A DNA stretch of 64,000 bases from Oenococcus sicerae (lineage in GTDB: Bacteria > Bacillota > Bacilli > Lactobacillales > Lactobacillaceae). Where the stretch lies: assembly GCF_004102045.2 (NCBI RefSeq), contig NZ_CP029684.2:1116001-1180000 (forward strand), in the 5' to 3' direction. Under the pieces are notes generated by a model. That model had not been told where the DNA came from. It saw only the letters and a list, made by a program, of their open reading frames with translations, and did not search any database. Position 1 is the stretch's first letter; each line of letters opens with the position of its first letter. Shown piece after piece: positions 9,533-17,832 of the stretch. Position numbers and translations under genes: made by a program.

Positions 9533-9558
9533 TATAATGGTAAGAGTATGTAAGGAGG
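9533..9558 (+). promoter_or_regulatory. -10 box and strong Shine-Dalgarno of pgk
   Basis: TATAAT at 9533-9538 and AAGGAGG at 9552-9558, 4 bp before ATG 9563. A -35 is not clear (TTGAAT at 9512 would leave only 15 bp). The consensus ribosome-binding site fits a highly expressed glycolytic gene. Confidence 0.6.
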
Positions 9559-9562
9559 CCAA

Positions 9563-10777
9563 ATGGCAAAGTTAACTGTAAAAGACCTTGATTTAAAAGG
9601 CAAAAAAGTTTTGATGCGCGTTGATTTTAATGTACCGATCAAAGATGGTGTTATTGGTAACGATAATCGAATTGTTGCCGCCCTACCAACGATCAAATAT
9701 GTATTGGAGCAAGGTGGAAAAGCTATTTTGTTTAGTCACCTTGGCCGCGTTAAAAAGACTGAAGATAAACCCGGTTTGAGTTTAGCGCCAGTTGCCAAAC
9801 ATTTAGGCGATTTATTGGGTCAAGAAATCGCGTTTCCTGGCGTAACAGAAGGAAAAAACCTTGAAGATGCTGTTGCTCTTTTAAAAGAAGGCCAAGCGTT
9901 AATGGTTGAAAATACCCGTTATGAAGACGTTGATGCGAAGGGTGAATACATTAAGCGCGAGTCTGGTAATGATCCTGTACTTGGTAAGTATTGGGCTTCG
10001 TTAGGTGATGATGTGTTTATCAATGATGCTTTTGGTACGGCTCATCGTGCCCACGCTTCGAATGTTGGTATTGCTTCCAATGTTGCTCAGACGGCCGCTG
10101 GTTTCTTAATGGAAAAAGAAATCAAATATTTGGATGGTGCTGTTAATAGTCCAAAACGACCTTTTGTTGCTGTTTTAGGCGGTGCCAAAGTTTCTGATAA
10201 AATTGAAGTGATTCAAAATCTTTTGTCTAAGGCTGATAAGGTTATCGTTGGCGGCGGTATGGGCTATACTTTTTCTGCAGCACGCGGTTTAACGATCGGT
10301 AATTCATTATTTGAGGCTGATAAAGTTGATTTGGCTAAGCAGATTATGGCAGAAGCCGGTGATAAATTAGTTTTGCCAGAGGATTCTGTAGCTGCGCAAA
10401 GCTTTGCTAATGACGTTCCCACGAAAATATTTGCAAACGGTATTCCTGATGGCTGGATGGGTCTTGATATTGGACCTAAGACGATCACAAAATTCGAAAA
10501 TACGTTAAAGGGTGCAAAGACGGTCGTTTGGAATGGACCAATGGGCGTTTTTGAAATGAGTAATTTTGCCAACGGAACTTTGGAATTAGGCAAGTTTATT
10601 GGTTCTTTGACTGCTCAAGGAGCAGCTACGATCGTTGGTGGCGGTGATTCTACTGCTGCTGTTTCTCAGCTTGGAATTGCTGATCAATTTACGCATATTT
10701 CAACCGGTGGAGGTGCCAGCCTTGAATATTTGGAAGGCAAGACTTTACCAGGAATTGCTGCCATCTCGGATAAATAA
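9563..10777 (+). CDS. pgk: Phosphoglycerate kinase
   Basis: Enzyme of 404 residues transferring phosphate from 1,3-bisphosphoglycerate to ADP. The N-terminal substrate motif MRVDFNVP (about 18-25), FSHLGR (58-63), [19 protein letters not shown], the hinge GGAKVSDKI (about 207-215) and the C-terminal nucleotide motif GGGDSTAAV (about 361-369) are all present. Length is normal. It is monocistronic, between its own promoter and a terminator, and not in the usual gap-pgk-tpi cluster. Confidence 0.97.
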   Translation: MAKLTVKDLDLKGKKVLMRVDFNVPIKDGVIGNDNRIVAALPTIKYVLEQGGKAILFSHLGRVKKTEDKPGLSLAPVAKHLGDLLGQEIAFPGVTEGKNLEDAVALLKEGQALMVENTRYEDVDAKGEYIKRESGNDPVLGKYWASLGDDVFINDAFGTAHRAHASNVGIASNVAQTAAGFLMEKEIKYLDGAVNSPKRPFVAVLGGAKVSDKIEVIQNLLSKADKVIVGGGMGYTFSAARGLTIGNSLFEADKVDLAKQIMAEAGDKLVLPEDSVAAQSFANDVPTKIFANGIPDGWMGLDIGPKTITKFENTLKGAKTVVWNGPMGVFEMSNFANGTLELGKFIGSLTAQGAATIVGGGDSTAAVSQLGIADQFTHISTGGGASLEYLEGKTLPGIAAISDK

Positions 10778-10810
10778 CTGTGAATAGTGACACAAAATAA
10801 AGCTATTAAA

Positions 10811-10842
10811 AAACTCTCGTGAACAATATGAGAGTTTTTTTA
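10811..10842. terminator. Bidirectional terminator between pgk and the YisL-like gene
   Basis: AAACTCTC / GAGAGTTT stem with a T7 run on the + side and an A run on the other side (T run on the - strand). It therefore serves both converging genes. Confidence 0.9.
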
Positions 10843-10850
10843 TATATCAT

Positions 10851-11195
10851 TTAATTTGCAATAATCATAATGCCAAGGATAGCAGCCAAAAAGAAAAGAA
10901 GTGCAATAATCGATAAAACAATTGCAGCCGGTTTTTTGTTAATTTTACGAGCAAAAGTAATTTCCAACACAGCGACAAAGGCCAGCGCGGCGGCAATTTT
11001 AATAATTGTCAGAACCGGTTCTGCATGAACTGTTTTCAAAGCCAGAACAAGGCCACTGATGAAAAGCGGCAAATAGATAACTCTTGTTGCTAAAACTAAT
11101 CTTTTGTCTTGCTCTAAGGGGACAAGCAAAGCTGCGGTAGCAGTAATAGCGATAGAGATGACTGAGAGAATGTGAATTGCAAGAATTATCTTCAT
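10851..11195 (-). CDS. DUF1516/YisL-family membrane protein
   Basis: Membrane protein of 114 residues with four hydrophobic helices (about 3-25, 37-53, 62-82 and 88-112) and almost no soluble domain. Length and the MKIILAIHILSVISI start resemble the YisL/UPF0344 group, which has no assigned function. It reads toward pgk and shares its terminator. Confidence 0.65.
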   Translation of the reverse strand: MKIILAIHILSVISIAITATAALLVPLEQDKRLVLATRVIYLPLFISGLVLALKTVHAEPVLTIIKIAAALAFVAVLEITFARKINKKPAAIVLSIIALLFFLAAILGIMIIAN

Positions 11196-11257
11196 AATGT
11201 TTTCATTTTAAACCATTCGCAATCCAGAAAGAAATTTTTTTGCAATGAATTTTCCCA

Positions 11258-11287
11258 CAAAAAAAACCGATCATTGACTGACCGATG
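11258..11287 (-). terminator. Terminator of the ClpE-type gene
   Basis: On the - strand, ATCGGTCA pairs with TGATCGGT (two G.U pairs, 5-nt loop), followed by a run of eight T residues. It lies 35 bp after the clp stop. Confidence 0.75.
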
Positions 11288-11321
11288 CTTTTTAAAATAT
11301 TTTATAAGTGTTTAAAAGTCA

Positions 11322-13460
11322 TTAATCTGATTTTTCAGCTGGCAGCCTAGAAGAAACGGCCTTAGCCGGTACTTGCATCTTAGCAGGCACTAGCATAATG
11401 TTGCCATCTTTATTCACGGTTGCTTTTAATTCATGTGCATTTGGATTATCCAAATAGAGATCGGCAACTTTATCTTCAATTTGTTCTTGCACGACACGTC
11501 GCAAAGGTCGAGCACCCATTTCCGGGTTATAACCTAGTTCAACGATCTTGTCTTTTGCATCTTGGTCAACTTGAACGTGCAACTTATTTTCAGCTAACAT
11601 CGTGTTCATGTTCTCAAGCATCAAGTCCGTAATTTGACCTAATTCTTGCTTGCCCAATTCTTTAAACTCAACGATCGAATCAAAGCGGTTCAGAAACTCT
11701 GGTTTGAAATAATTCTTGAGTTTTTCAATCAGTTGATGTTCAGCAGAGTCTTTATCCGTTTCAGCACCAAAACCGACAGTATTATTGCCGACATCACCGG
11801 TACCGGCGTTCGATGTTGCGATAACGATGGTATCTTTAAAGCTGACCACGTGACCCTGAGAATCAGTTAAACGGCCATCATCTAGAATTTGCAAAAACAT
11901 GTTCATGACATCGCGATGTGCTTTTTCGATCTCGTCAAGCAGAATCAATGAGTAGGGGTGGCGACGAACCTGTTCGGTCAGTTGACCAGCCTCCTCATAA
12001 CCGACATATCCAGCAGGTGCACCAATCAATTTAGAAATACTTTGGGGTTCCATGTATTCAGACATATCGAAACGAATCATTGATTCCTCAGATCCGAACA
12101 TTTCTTTAGCTAATTGTTTAGCAGTTTCGGTTTTGCCAACGCCAGTTGGGCCAACGAATAAGAACGAACCGATCGGCCGGCCGGATTTAGTTAAACCGAT
12201 CCTGTTACGACGAACAGCCCTAGAAACGCGTTCAACAGCTTGATCCTGCCCGATCACATGCGTACGCAGATTGGCATCTAAATTCTTCAATTGAGAGGCT
12301 TCGTTTTGTTTTAGATCACCAACTGGAATCTTTGTCTTTTCTTCGATGATTTTTGTGATATCCGAAATAGTGACATTAGCTGCATTAGCAACATTTTCCG
12401 GATTGGCTTGCGAAGCATTTTTTTGTTTCTGCAAAGTATCGACTTGATCACGCCAGTAGCTGGCTTTTTCATAGTCTTCTTTTTCGATCGCTTGTTGTTT
12501 CATGGCTTCAGCGTTATTAATTTTTTGCTGAATTTCTTCTGGGCTTATAAACTCTAAATGAAGATTTTTTCTCGAACCCGCCTCGTCGATCAAATCAATC
12601 GCTTTATCCGGCAAAAAACGTTCCGGAATATAACGATCAGAAAGTTCAACAGCTGTTTTCAAGACTTCATCAGAATATTTGACATGGTGAAAATCTTCAT
12701 ATTTTGATCGTAATCCCTTGAGAATTTCATAAGCTTCTTCCGCAGTAGGTTCGTCCACCATTACTTCTTGGAAACGACGGGCAATTGCACCATCTTTTTC
12801 GATGGTACGATATTCTTTCAAAGTTGTCGCACCGATCAACTGAAATTCGCCCTTTGCCAAAGCCGGTTTTAGAATGTTGCCAGCATCCATACCGCCTTCG
12901 GCATTACCAGCACCCATGATTTCGTGAATTTCATCAATGAAAAGAATGATCTCGCTGCGTGATTCAACTTCCTTCATTAATTGCTGCATACGTGCTTCAA
13001 ATTGGCCACGCATGCTAGTACCCTGAACTAAAGAAACCATATCCAAACGAATAACTTCTTTGTTTGCTAGTTTTTCAGGTACCTTTTTTGCAACGATCGC
13101 TTGAGCCAAGCCTTCTACAACTGAAGTTTTACCGACACCTGGTTCGCCAATTAGAACGGGATTGTTTTTTGTCCGCCGATTGAGAATTTCCACCACACGT
13201 TCAACTTCGTGATCACGGCCGATCACAGGGTCTAGTTTGCCTTTACGTGCTTGTTCCGTGATATTGATGCCGAATTGTTCCAGCAAACCATTTTTTTTAT
13301 TATTATTGCCGCCAGCGCGATTCGGTCGTGCGGCAGCCGTACCATTATTTCCTGGTTGTTGCATGTTTGCCATTTGGCCGTTTAATTGACGAAAAATATC
13401 GTCAACGCTAAAATTACCAAAAACGAAGGGATCTTCATTATTATTGTGATAGTCAGCCAT
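11322..13460 (-). CDS. clpE: Clp ATPase of the ClpE type, lacking the N-terminal zinc finger
   Basis: Hsp100 chaperone of 712 residues with two AAA+ modules: Walker A GEPGVGKT at 105-112 with Walker [10 protein letters not shown], and Walker A GPTGVGKT at 437-444. A UVR-like coiled region lies at about 318-348 ([16 protein letters not shown]). The D1 sequence ([37 protein letters not shown]) resembles ClpE more than ClpL. Yet the CxxC...CxxC zinc finger of ClpE is absent; instead there is a DDIFRQL stretch and an Asn/Gly-rich linker (35-58). Whether it couples to ClpP depends on the loop in D2 and is not settled. Promoter carries a CtsR-like operator, implying heat-shock control. ClpL is the main alternative name. 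Confidence 0.85.
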   Translation of the reverse strand: MADYHNNNEDPFVFGNFSVDDIFRQLNGQMANMQQPGNNGTAAARPNRAGGNNNKKNGLLEQFGINITEQARKGKLDPVIGRDHEVERVVEILNRRTKNNPVLIGEPGVGKTSVVEGLAQAIVAKKVPEKLANKEVIRLDMVSLVQGTSMRGQFEARMQQLMKEVESRSEIILFIDEIHEIMGAGNAEGGMDAGNILKPALAKGEFQLIGATTLKEYRTIEKDGAIARRFQEVMVDEPTAEEAYEILKGLRSKYEDFHHVKYSDEVLKTAVELSDRYIPERFLPDKAIDLIDEAGSRKNLHLEFISPEEIQQKINNAEAMKQQAIEKEDYEKASYWRDQVDTLQKQKNASQANPENVANAANVTISDITKIIEEKTKIPVGDLKQNEASQLKNLDANLRTHVIGQDQAVERVSRAVRRNRIGLTKSGRPIGSFLFVGPTGVGKTETAKQLAKEMFGSEESMIRFDMSEYMEPQSISKLIGAPAGYVGYEEAGQLTEQVRRHPYSLILLDEIEKAHRDVMNMFLQILDDGRLTDSQGHVVSFKDTIVIATSNAGTGDVGNNTVGFGAETDKDSAEHQLIEKLKNYFKPEFLNRFDSIVEFKELGKQELGQITDLMLENMNTMLAENKLHVQVDQDAKDKIVELGYNPEMGARPLRRVVQEQIEDKVADLYLDNPNAHELKATVNKDGNIMLVPAKMQVPAKAVSSRLPAEKSD

Positions 13461-13513
13461 TTTTCCTCCGTCAAATAAAGATGGATTTCAAACATTCATC
13501 AATAAGAAAAATG

Positions 13514-13568
13514 TTTGACCTTTATTGACCTTTGCAGAAAATTATACACTATTTCTCCCATTAGTCAA
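13514..13568 (-). promoter_or_regulatory. Heat-shock promoter with CtsR-like operator
   Basis: Reading on the - strand: TTGACT (-35, 13563-13568), 16 bp, TATAAT (-10, 13541-13546), then GGTCAAT-AAA-GGTCAAA (13514-13530). The last matches the CtsR heptad direct repeat (GGTCAAA-N3-GGTCAAA) with one mismatch, placed over the start of transcription as a repressor site. CTCC/GGAGG ribosome-binding site lies just before the gene. CtsR binding is inferred from the motif. Confidence 0.85.
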
Positions 13569-13638
13569 TAATGGTCAGAGATTGTCAAAAGACTGGAATA
13601 TGTATCCCGTTTGGCATTTCAGTTATAATTCATACAAG

Positions 13639-14325
13639 ATGAAAAAGTTTTTATTATTTTTGGGAATTCTTCTGTTGATCGCAGTCGCTGTCGGCTTGTA
13701 TGCCTGGCATTTAACTGGTCAAAGATCAGATAAATTCAAGCGGCTGCAGTCCGAGGCAAGACAATATGTGCAAGATGAAAAATATGCCAAGGCCCGTCGA
13801 TCTTTAACTGACTCGTTAGACTACGTTGTTAAGCAGGAACCAACCGAGAACAAGATTGATCAGATTTCTAATTTTCAGACTGCAGTTAATTTTTTGAAAG
13901 TTGCGAATTATTCTGATGCAATTACCAGCTTTCAAAGTGTTCTTAAATATCAAAAAGCATACGCCATTTTGTCGAGCCGATCTAATCAAGGAATTAAAAC
14001 AGCGCAAGCTGCGATCGATAAGCAAAAAGCAGAAACGGCGGCTGCTAATTCGGCTGAAAGTCAAAGGGCTCAGCAAGCTGATGCAGCTGCGAAATCATCA
14101 AGTGCGGCAGCTGCCGCTTCTTCTGTTGCTAGCGAATGGACTGAAGCATATAAGACATCTGCCAGCGTACCGCAGAATGTTGTCGTTCAAGCTAGAAAGA
14201 ATCTTCAGCAGGCGGGCATTAAAGTCGATTCTTTGACAGATGATGATATTAGAAATATGATCGTAGCAGCCGGCAAAGTACCGGAAAATATTGTAACTTA
14301 TGCAAAACAACATGGAAATAAATAA
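13639..14325 (+). CDS. Membrane-anchored protein with Ala/Ser/Gln-rich linker, function unknown
   Basis: Predicted 228 residues starting at ATG 13639 (MKKFLLFLGILLL). The frame is open back to 13525, but the upstream part overlaps the divergent clp promoter and makes no signal. One N-terminal helix (3-22) anchors an extracytoplasmic part: a helical region to about 120, an Ala/Gln/Ser-rich low-complexity stretch (about 125-172), and a compact C-terminal segment (about 175-228). TATAAT at 13624-13629 ends 9 bp before the ATG and no Shine-Dalgarno is visible, so the message may be leaderless. I do not recognise a family. It overlaps the next small gene by one base. Confidence 0.7.
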   Translation: MKKFLLFLGILLLIAVAVGLYAWHLTGQRSDKFKRLQSEARQYVQDEKYAKARRSLTDSLDYVVKQEPTENKIDQISNFQTAVNFLKVANYSDAITSFQSVLKYQKAYAILSSRSNQGIKTAQAAIDKQKAETAAANSAESQRAQQADAAAKSSSAAAAASSVASEWTEAYKTSASVPQNVVVQARKNLQQAGIKVDSLTDDDIRNMIVAAGKVPENIVTYAKQHGNK

Positions 14326-14510
14326 TGACAGACTTTAAAGACAAATTAGAATCCTTGAGGAAAAGTGAAATTGATGAATTTCAAGTCACGAGCAAAGATT
14401 TTCCTGATTTTTATCAAGTGTGGGACAAATACAGCTATCAATCTGGAATCAAAGGTTTTGCACAAAAAGGCGGAAAAGTTATTTATCGACGAAAAGAAAA
14501 GGTAAAATAG
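14325..14510 (+). CDS. Small conserved-looking hypothetical protein
   Basis: Soluble 61-residue protein (MTDFKDKLESLRKSEIDEF...), mixed charge, with a basic C-terminus (YRRKEKVK). It starts within the stop of the previous gene (TAATG), indicating translational coupling. I recall short lactic-acid-bacterium proteins of this size and pattern without function, but cannot name the family. Coupling and length make it likely real. Confidence 0.55.
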   Translation: MTDFKDKLESLRKSEIDEFQVTSKDFPDFYQVWDKYSYQSGIKGFAQKGGKVIYRRKEKVK

Positions 14511-14555
14511 TATCAGAGCGTTCAAGGCTTCAAGGCTTCTTTGAAAGTTTTTTCT

Positions 14556-14598
14556 TGTAAGCGCTTGCTAATACTAAGATTATTGATAAACTTATAAT
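14556..14598 (+). promoter_or_regulatory. cre-like CcpA site and promoter of ptsH
   Basis: TGTAAGCGCTTGCT at 14556-14569 matches the catabolite-response element except for its last base. A TATAAT -10 box follows at 14593-14598, 19 bp before ATG 14617. CcpA control of ptsH is inferred from the motif and from ccpA in the same window. Confidence 0.65.
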
Positions 14599-14616
14599 GG
14601 AAGTTATGGAGGAATT

Positions 14617-14880
14617 ATGGTTTCTAAAGAATTTACAATTACTGCTGATTCTGGCTTGCACGCACGTCCAGCAACGATGCTCGTGCAGAAAGCTTCAGAG
14701 TTTGATTCAAAGTTGACTTTGAAATATGACGGTAAAGAAGTCAATTTGAAGTCAATTATGGGCGTTATGAGTCTTGGAGCCGGCAAAGGCGCTAAGATTG
14801 AAATCGTGGCCGATGGCGATGACGAGCAGGCTGCCCTAGATGGTGTTGAAGGAACGTTAAAAAACGAATCTCTCGTTTGA
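14617..14880 (+). CDS. ptsH: Phosphocarrier protein HPr
   Basis: Protein of 87 residues carrying phosphate from enzyme I to PTS IIA domains. His15 lies in GLHARPA (enzyme I site) and Ser46 in NLKSIMGVMSLG (HPr kinase/phosphorylase site that makes HPr-Ser-P, the CcpA corepressor). GGAGG lies 5 bp before the ATG. Unusually, ptsI does not follow; a terminator does, and ptsI is 4 kb away. Confidence 0.97.
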   Translation: MVSKEFTITADSGLHARPATMLVQKASEFDSKLTLKYDGKEVNLKSIMGVMSLGAGKGAKIEIVADGDDEQAALDGVEGTLKNESLV

Positions 14881-14895
14881 GATCGAAGTAATTGA

Positions 14896-14919
14896 GCAAC
14901 GTTTAGCCGTTGTTTTTTT
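14896..14919 (+). terminator. Terminator after ptsH
   Basis: CAACG / CGTTG stem, 6-nt loop, T7 run; 16 bp after the ptsH stop. The short stem may allow some read-through into the IIA gene. Confidence 0.7.
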
Positions 14920-14946
14920 GTATCGAAAATAGTGAGTTAGGATAAA

Positions 14947-15282
14947 ATGGACGAACGATATCAACAATCTGTCATGCAAATGATTATGTTTGGTGGAAAT
15001 GCAAAGAGCCTCTCGATTGAAGCCATCAATGCAGCAAAGGTCAAAAATTTTCAATTAGCTGATCAAAAACTGCAAGAAGCTGAGATCTCGATCGCTCAAG
15101 CACATCAGCAGCAGACCACGATGCTCACAAACGATGCGAATGTGATTACAGAAGGAAAAGGGGAAATGACACCTGTTACTCTGTATTTGGTTCATGCACA
15201 AGACCACATTATGAACGCGATTACTTTTCGCGACTTGGCTGTTGAAATAGTTGATTTGTACAAACGGCTTGCTGAAAAATAA
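14947..15282 (+). CDS. PTS lactose/cellobiose-family IIA component
   Basis: Helical phosphocarrier of 111 residues. VHAQDHIMNA at 82-91 contains the active-site histidine (His83) and the second conserved histidine (His87) of the Lac/Cel IIA family, which works as a trimer. TTAGGAT is a modest ribosome-binding site. No IIC is nearby. A IIB-like gene 2.2 kb downstream lacks its phospho-cysteine, so the partners may lie elsewhere or the pair may be regulatory. The sugar (cellobiose, lactose or chitobiose) cannot be told. Confidence 0.88.
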   Translation: MDERYQQSVMQMIMFGGNAKSLSIEAINAAKVKNFQLADQKLQEAEISIAQAHQQQTTMLTNDANVITEGKGEMTPVTLYLVHAQDHIMNAITFRDLAVEIVDLYKRLAEK

Positions 15283-15291
15283 TCCAATATA

Positions 15292-15321
15292 AAAAACTGC
15301 CCTTTAATCGGCAGTTTTTTT
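15292..15321. terminator. Bidirectional terminator between IIA and nagB
   Basis: AAACTGCC / GGCAGTTT stem, 7-nt loop, T7 on the + strand and A6 on the left side, so it can serve both convergent genes. Confidence 0.9.
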
Positions 15322-15336
15322 GTTTTTTAAAACATC

Positions 15337-16047
15337 TTATTTCTGTTTTAATAGACTGGCGGCCGCTGTATCTAAAAGGACGGTCACATTTGGATGATTT
15401 TGTAGAATCGAAGCAGGCACTTTTTCTGTAACTGGTCCCTGAATAAAAGCCTGAACAGCCTGCGCTTTGTTGATTCCAAACGCTGCGATCAGGATTTTTT
15501 TTGCTGACATAATCGATGCAATTCCCATCGATAAGGCTTGTTTTGGTACTTGATCGATCGAAGCGAAGAAACGCGAATTAGCTTGGATGGTATTTTCAGT
15601 CAAACTAACGAGATGACTTGTTGATTTAAAAGAAGTTCCTGGTTCGTTAAAACCAATGTGACCATTTTGTCCGATGCCGAGAATTTGCAGATCAATTGGA
15701 TTTTGCGCAATAATTTGATCATATTTTTTTAATTCTGCATCGATGTCAGCTGCAAGCCCGTTCGGTAGATATGAGTGAGCAAAAGGTTTTTTTGAAAAGA
15801 AATTTTTATTCATGAAATAGTGGTAGCTTTCCGGATGCTCAACTGCCAAATTTCTATATTCATCTAAATTGATGGAAATTAATCCTGTGAAGTCTAGTTT
15901 CGATGCTGTAATGGCTTCATAAATGGGAATTGGTGTTGATCCGGTTGCTAATCCAAAGACCTTGGCACCATTTTGGATCGCCTCTGTAAAAATTTTCAGA
16001 CCTGTTTGACCGGCTTCTTTTTGGGAGCCAACAATTTCAATTTGCAT
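15337..16047 (-). CDS. nagB: Glucosamine-6-phosphate deaminase
   Basis: Enzyme of 236 residues, typical of the short Gram-positive form, converting glucosamine-6-phosphate to fructose-6-phosphate and ammonia. ATGSTPIPIYEA binds substrate; LDEYRNL carries the catalytic Asp; GQNGHIGFNEPGTSF holds the catalytic His and Glu/Asn. It reverses the GlmS reaction. AGGTAAAA lies before the ATG. Divergent from mupG with a shared operator-like repeat, suggesting joint induction by an amino sugar phosphate. Confidence 0.95.
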   Translation of the reverse strand: MQIEIVGSQKEAGQTGLKIFTEAIQNGAKVFGLATGSTPIPIYEAITASKLDFTGLISINLDEYRNLAVEHPESYHYFMNKNFFSKKPFAHSYLPNGLAADIDAELKKYDQIIAQNPIDLQILGIGQNGHIGFNEPGTSFKSTSHLVSLTENTIQANSRFFASIDQVPKQALSMGIASIMSAKKILIAAFGINKAQAVQAFIQGPVTEKVPASILQNHPNVTVLLDTAAASLLKQK

Positions 16048-16101
16048 ATTTTTTACCTCTACAAAAATTATATCTTTTTAAATTGTCAAGTTCAATTATA
16101 A

Positions 16102-16122
16102 ATTGGTATAGTAATTGGTATA
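16102..16122. promoter_or_regulatory. NagR-like (GntR/HutC) operator repeats between nagB and mupG
   Basis: ATTGGTATA occurs twice in direct orientation (16102-16110 and 16114-16122). It matches the core of dre sites bound by the GlcNAc regulator NagR/YvoA in Bacillus. Location between divergent amino-sugar genes supports the role. No nagR is in the window. Inferred. Confidence 0.5.
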
Positions 16123-16213
16123 ATAAATTTCCAACCAAAAATGACTATCATTTAAAAAAATCTGGGAAATTCCGCGATAAAATAGTCTTTATTGATATGA
16201 AGGAGCAAACAAA

Positions 16214-17311
16214 ATGGGCAAATTAGGAATTTCGATCTATCCGGATAAAATGGCTTTTTCTCAGATTGAACAATATATGAGAATGGCTGCTAAATATCAT
16301 TTTTCCGAAGTTTTCACTTCTTTATTACAGGTAAAAGGTAGTCAAAAAGATGTTATTAATACATTCAAACCTTTTGCGAGCTTAGCAAAAGAACTACATT
16401 TTGACGTTATTATCGATCTTAATCCTGCTTTATTTCAGCAATTAGATATCTCTTTTGATGATTTATCTTTTTTTAACCAGCTTGGTGTTGCTGCTGTTAG
16501 ATTGGATCAAGCTTTTTCTGGTATCGAAGAGGCTATCATGACGAATAATCCTTATGGCATCAAAATTGAGTTGAATATGTCAGCCGCCAGCCGCCATGTG
16601 GAAACGATCAAAGCTTTTGGTGCTAATCTCAGCAATTTAACGGCTAGCCATAATTTTTATCCACAACGTTACACAGGCTTGGAAACGGATTTTTTTAAGA
16701 AAGCGACAAAAATATTTACCAGCCTAGGATTGACCACAGCTGCTTTTATTAACAGCCAAGCGGCTGAAATTGGTCCTTGGCCCTTAGAAGAAGGCATGCC
16801 GACACTGGAAATACATCGTGATTTGCCAATTGAGACGCAAGTAACCCATTTTCGCCTGCTTGGTGGTATTGATAATCTGCTAATTTCTAATGCGGTTGCA
16901 GATGAAAATGAACTAAAAGCGGCCGCTGAAGCTTTTTTTAGTCCTTTTCCTATTTTCCATGTTGATCTTGCTAATGATTCTAGTGATTTGGAAAAAGAGA
17001 TTCTTTTTAAGAATTCACACTTTTATCGCGGAGACTTGTCCGGCTATATGATCCGTTCGACGCAGACGCGCGTTAAGTATCAGCATGAAGATATACCGGC
17101 TCATGATACGGACTTGATTCAAACAGGGGATGTTTTGATTGAAAACAGTCTTTACGGTCAATACAAAGGTGAAACACAAATCGCCCTAAAGCCTATGAAA
17201 AATTCCGGTCGCACCAACGTTGTTGCTAAAATAACGACGCAAGATAAATTTCTGCTGCCTTGTTTGAAACCTTGGGCCGGATTTTTAATGAAATCTTCGC
17301 TTGATAGCTAA
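16214..17311 (+). CDS. mupG: DUF871-family 6-phospho-N-acetylmuramidase (MupG-like)
   Basis: Protein of 365 residues made of an N-terminal TIM-barrel (about 1-235) and a small C-terminal beta domain (about 245-365), the DUF871 arrangement. GISIYPDKM at the start, ASHNFYPQRYTGL near 153 and FINSQAAEIGPWPLEEGMPTLE are family landmarks. Members characterised in staphylococci cleave MurNAc-6P-GlcNAc taken up by a PTS in wall recycling. GAAGGAG is a good ribosome-binding site. Divergent nagB would handle the released glucosamine after deacetylation, and PTS genes flank both. MurQ and a MurNAc PTS are not in the window. Confidence 0.8.
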   Translation: MGKLGISIYPDKMAFSQIEQYMRMAAKYHFSEVFTSLLQVKGSQKDVINTFKPFASLAKELHFDVIIDLNPALFQQLDISFDDLSFFNQLGVAAVRLDQAFSGIEEAIMTNNPYGIKIELNMSAASRHVETIKAFGANLSNLTASHNFYPQRYTGLETDFFKKATKIFTSLGLTTAAFINSQAAEIGPWPLEEGMPTLEIHRDLPIETQVTHFRLLGGIDNLLISNAVADENELKAAAEAFFSPFPIFHVDLANDSSDLEKEILFKNSHFYRGDLSGYMIRSTQTRVKYQHEDIPAHDTDLIQTGDVLIENSLYGQYKGETQIALKPMKNSGRTNVVAKITTQDKFLLPCLKPWAGFLMKSSLDS

Positions 17312-17334
17312 TTATTTGACGTTCTTATTAGACT

Positions 17335-17408
17335 AAAAACGAGTTTCACCTCACCTCTATGAGGACTATTGATCCGGTTGATGATTCAAAAGGACATTTT
17401 TCGTTTTT
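17335..17408 (+). other. Long-range stem-loop, possible complex terminator
   Basis: AAAAACGA (17335-17342) is an exact inverted repeat of TCGTTTTT (17401-17408), enclosing 58 nt that include a CCTCA / TGAGG hairpin (17349-17364 region). It ends in T5 and follows mupG by 23 bp. It may terminate mupG or be a structured RNA. It resembles in design the element at 51735-51799. Confidence 0.45.
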
Positions 17409-17441
17409 AATCGTTATATAATCTGTATGAAAAGGGGAAAA

Positions 17442-17759
17442 ATGGCAGATAAAAAGAATATTTTGCTTGTGGATGCAGCCGGCATGTCAATTTCGTTGTT
17501 GGCTAAGAAAATGGACGATTTTGCACGAGTTAACCATTTGCCTTACGGCGTTGAAGGTGTTGCTGATTCGATTGGTCCTGATAAAATAGCCGCCAATCAT
17601 CCTAAAGTAATTTTAATTGCACCACAGGTTCGATATTTGGTCGATAAATATGAAAAGAATTATGGTGACAAAATACCGGTTGCACTAATTGATATGGTTG
17701 CCTATGGCATGATGGACGCTGGCAAAGTCTTGAAACAAGCTGAAGCGTTGGATAAATAA
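17442..17759 (+). CDS. PTS lactose/cellobiose IIB-like protein with Asp in place of the phospho-cysteine
   Basis: Predicted 105 residues from ATG 17442 (AAGGGG ribosome-binding site at 17432-17437; an ATG at 17427 overlaps that site). The fold signature of Lac/Cel IIB is clear: KKNILLV-D-AAGMSISLLAKKM at 5-24 and IAPQVRYLVDKYEK. In active IIB proteins the residue at this loop start is Cys (C-AAGMSTSLL). Here codon GAT gives Asp11, two base changes from TGT, so it is unlikely to be a sequencing slip. It cannot form phospho-cysteine; Asp could act as a permanent phospho-mimic. TATAAT at 17417-17422 gives it its own promoter. Confidence 0.85.
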   Translation: MADKKNILLVDAAGMSISLLAKKMDDFARVNHLPYGVEGVADSIGPDKIAANHPKVILIAPQVRYLVDKYEKNYGDKIPVALIDMVAYGMMDAGKVLKQAEALDK

Positions 17760-17771
17760 TTATCTGTTTTT

Positions 17772-17802
17772 AACCGCTCTTTATCATTAGGAACGGTTTT
17801 TG
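17772..17802 (+). terminator. Weak terminator after the IIB-like gene
   Basis: AACCG / CGGTT stem with a 17-nt loop and T5 run. Short stem, so efficiency is uncertain. Confidence 0.45.
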
Positions 17803-17832
17803 TTGTCTTAAAATGAAAAAAAGGAGATTAAA

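Noticed and set aside
11420-12243. Open frames opposite the clp gene
   Set aside because: Shadows of a well-conserved gene; no ribosome-binding sites.
13525-13638. N-terminal extension of the membrane-anchored protein
   Set aside because: It runs through the CtsR operator and divergent promoter, and places 38 polar residues before a clear signal helix.
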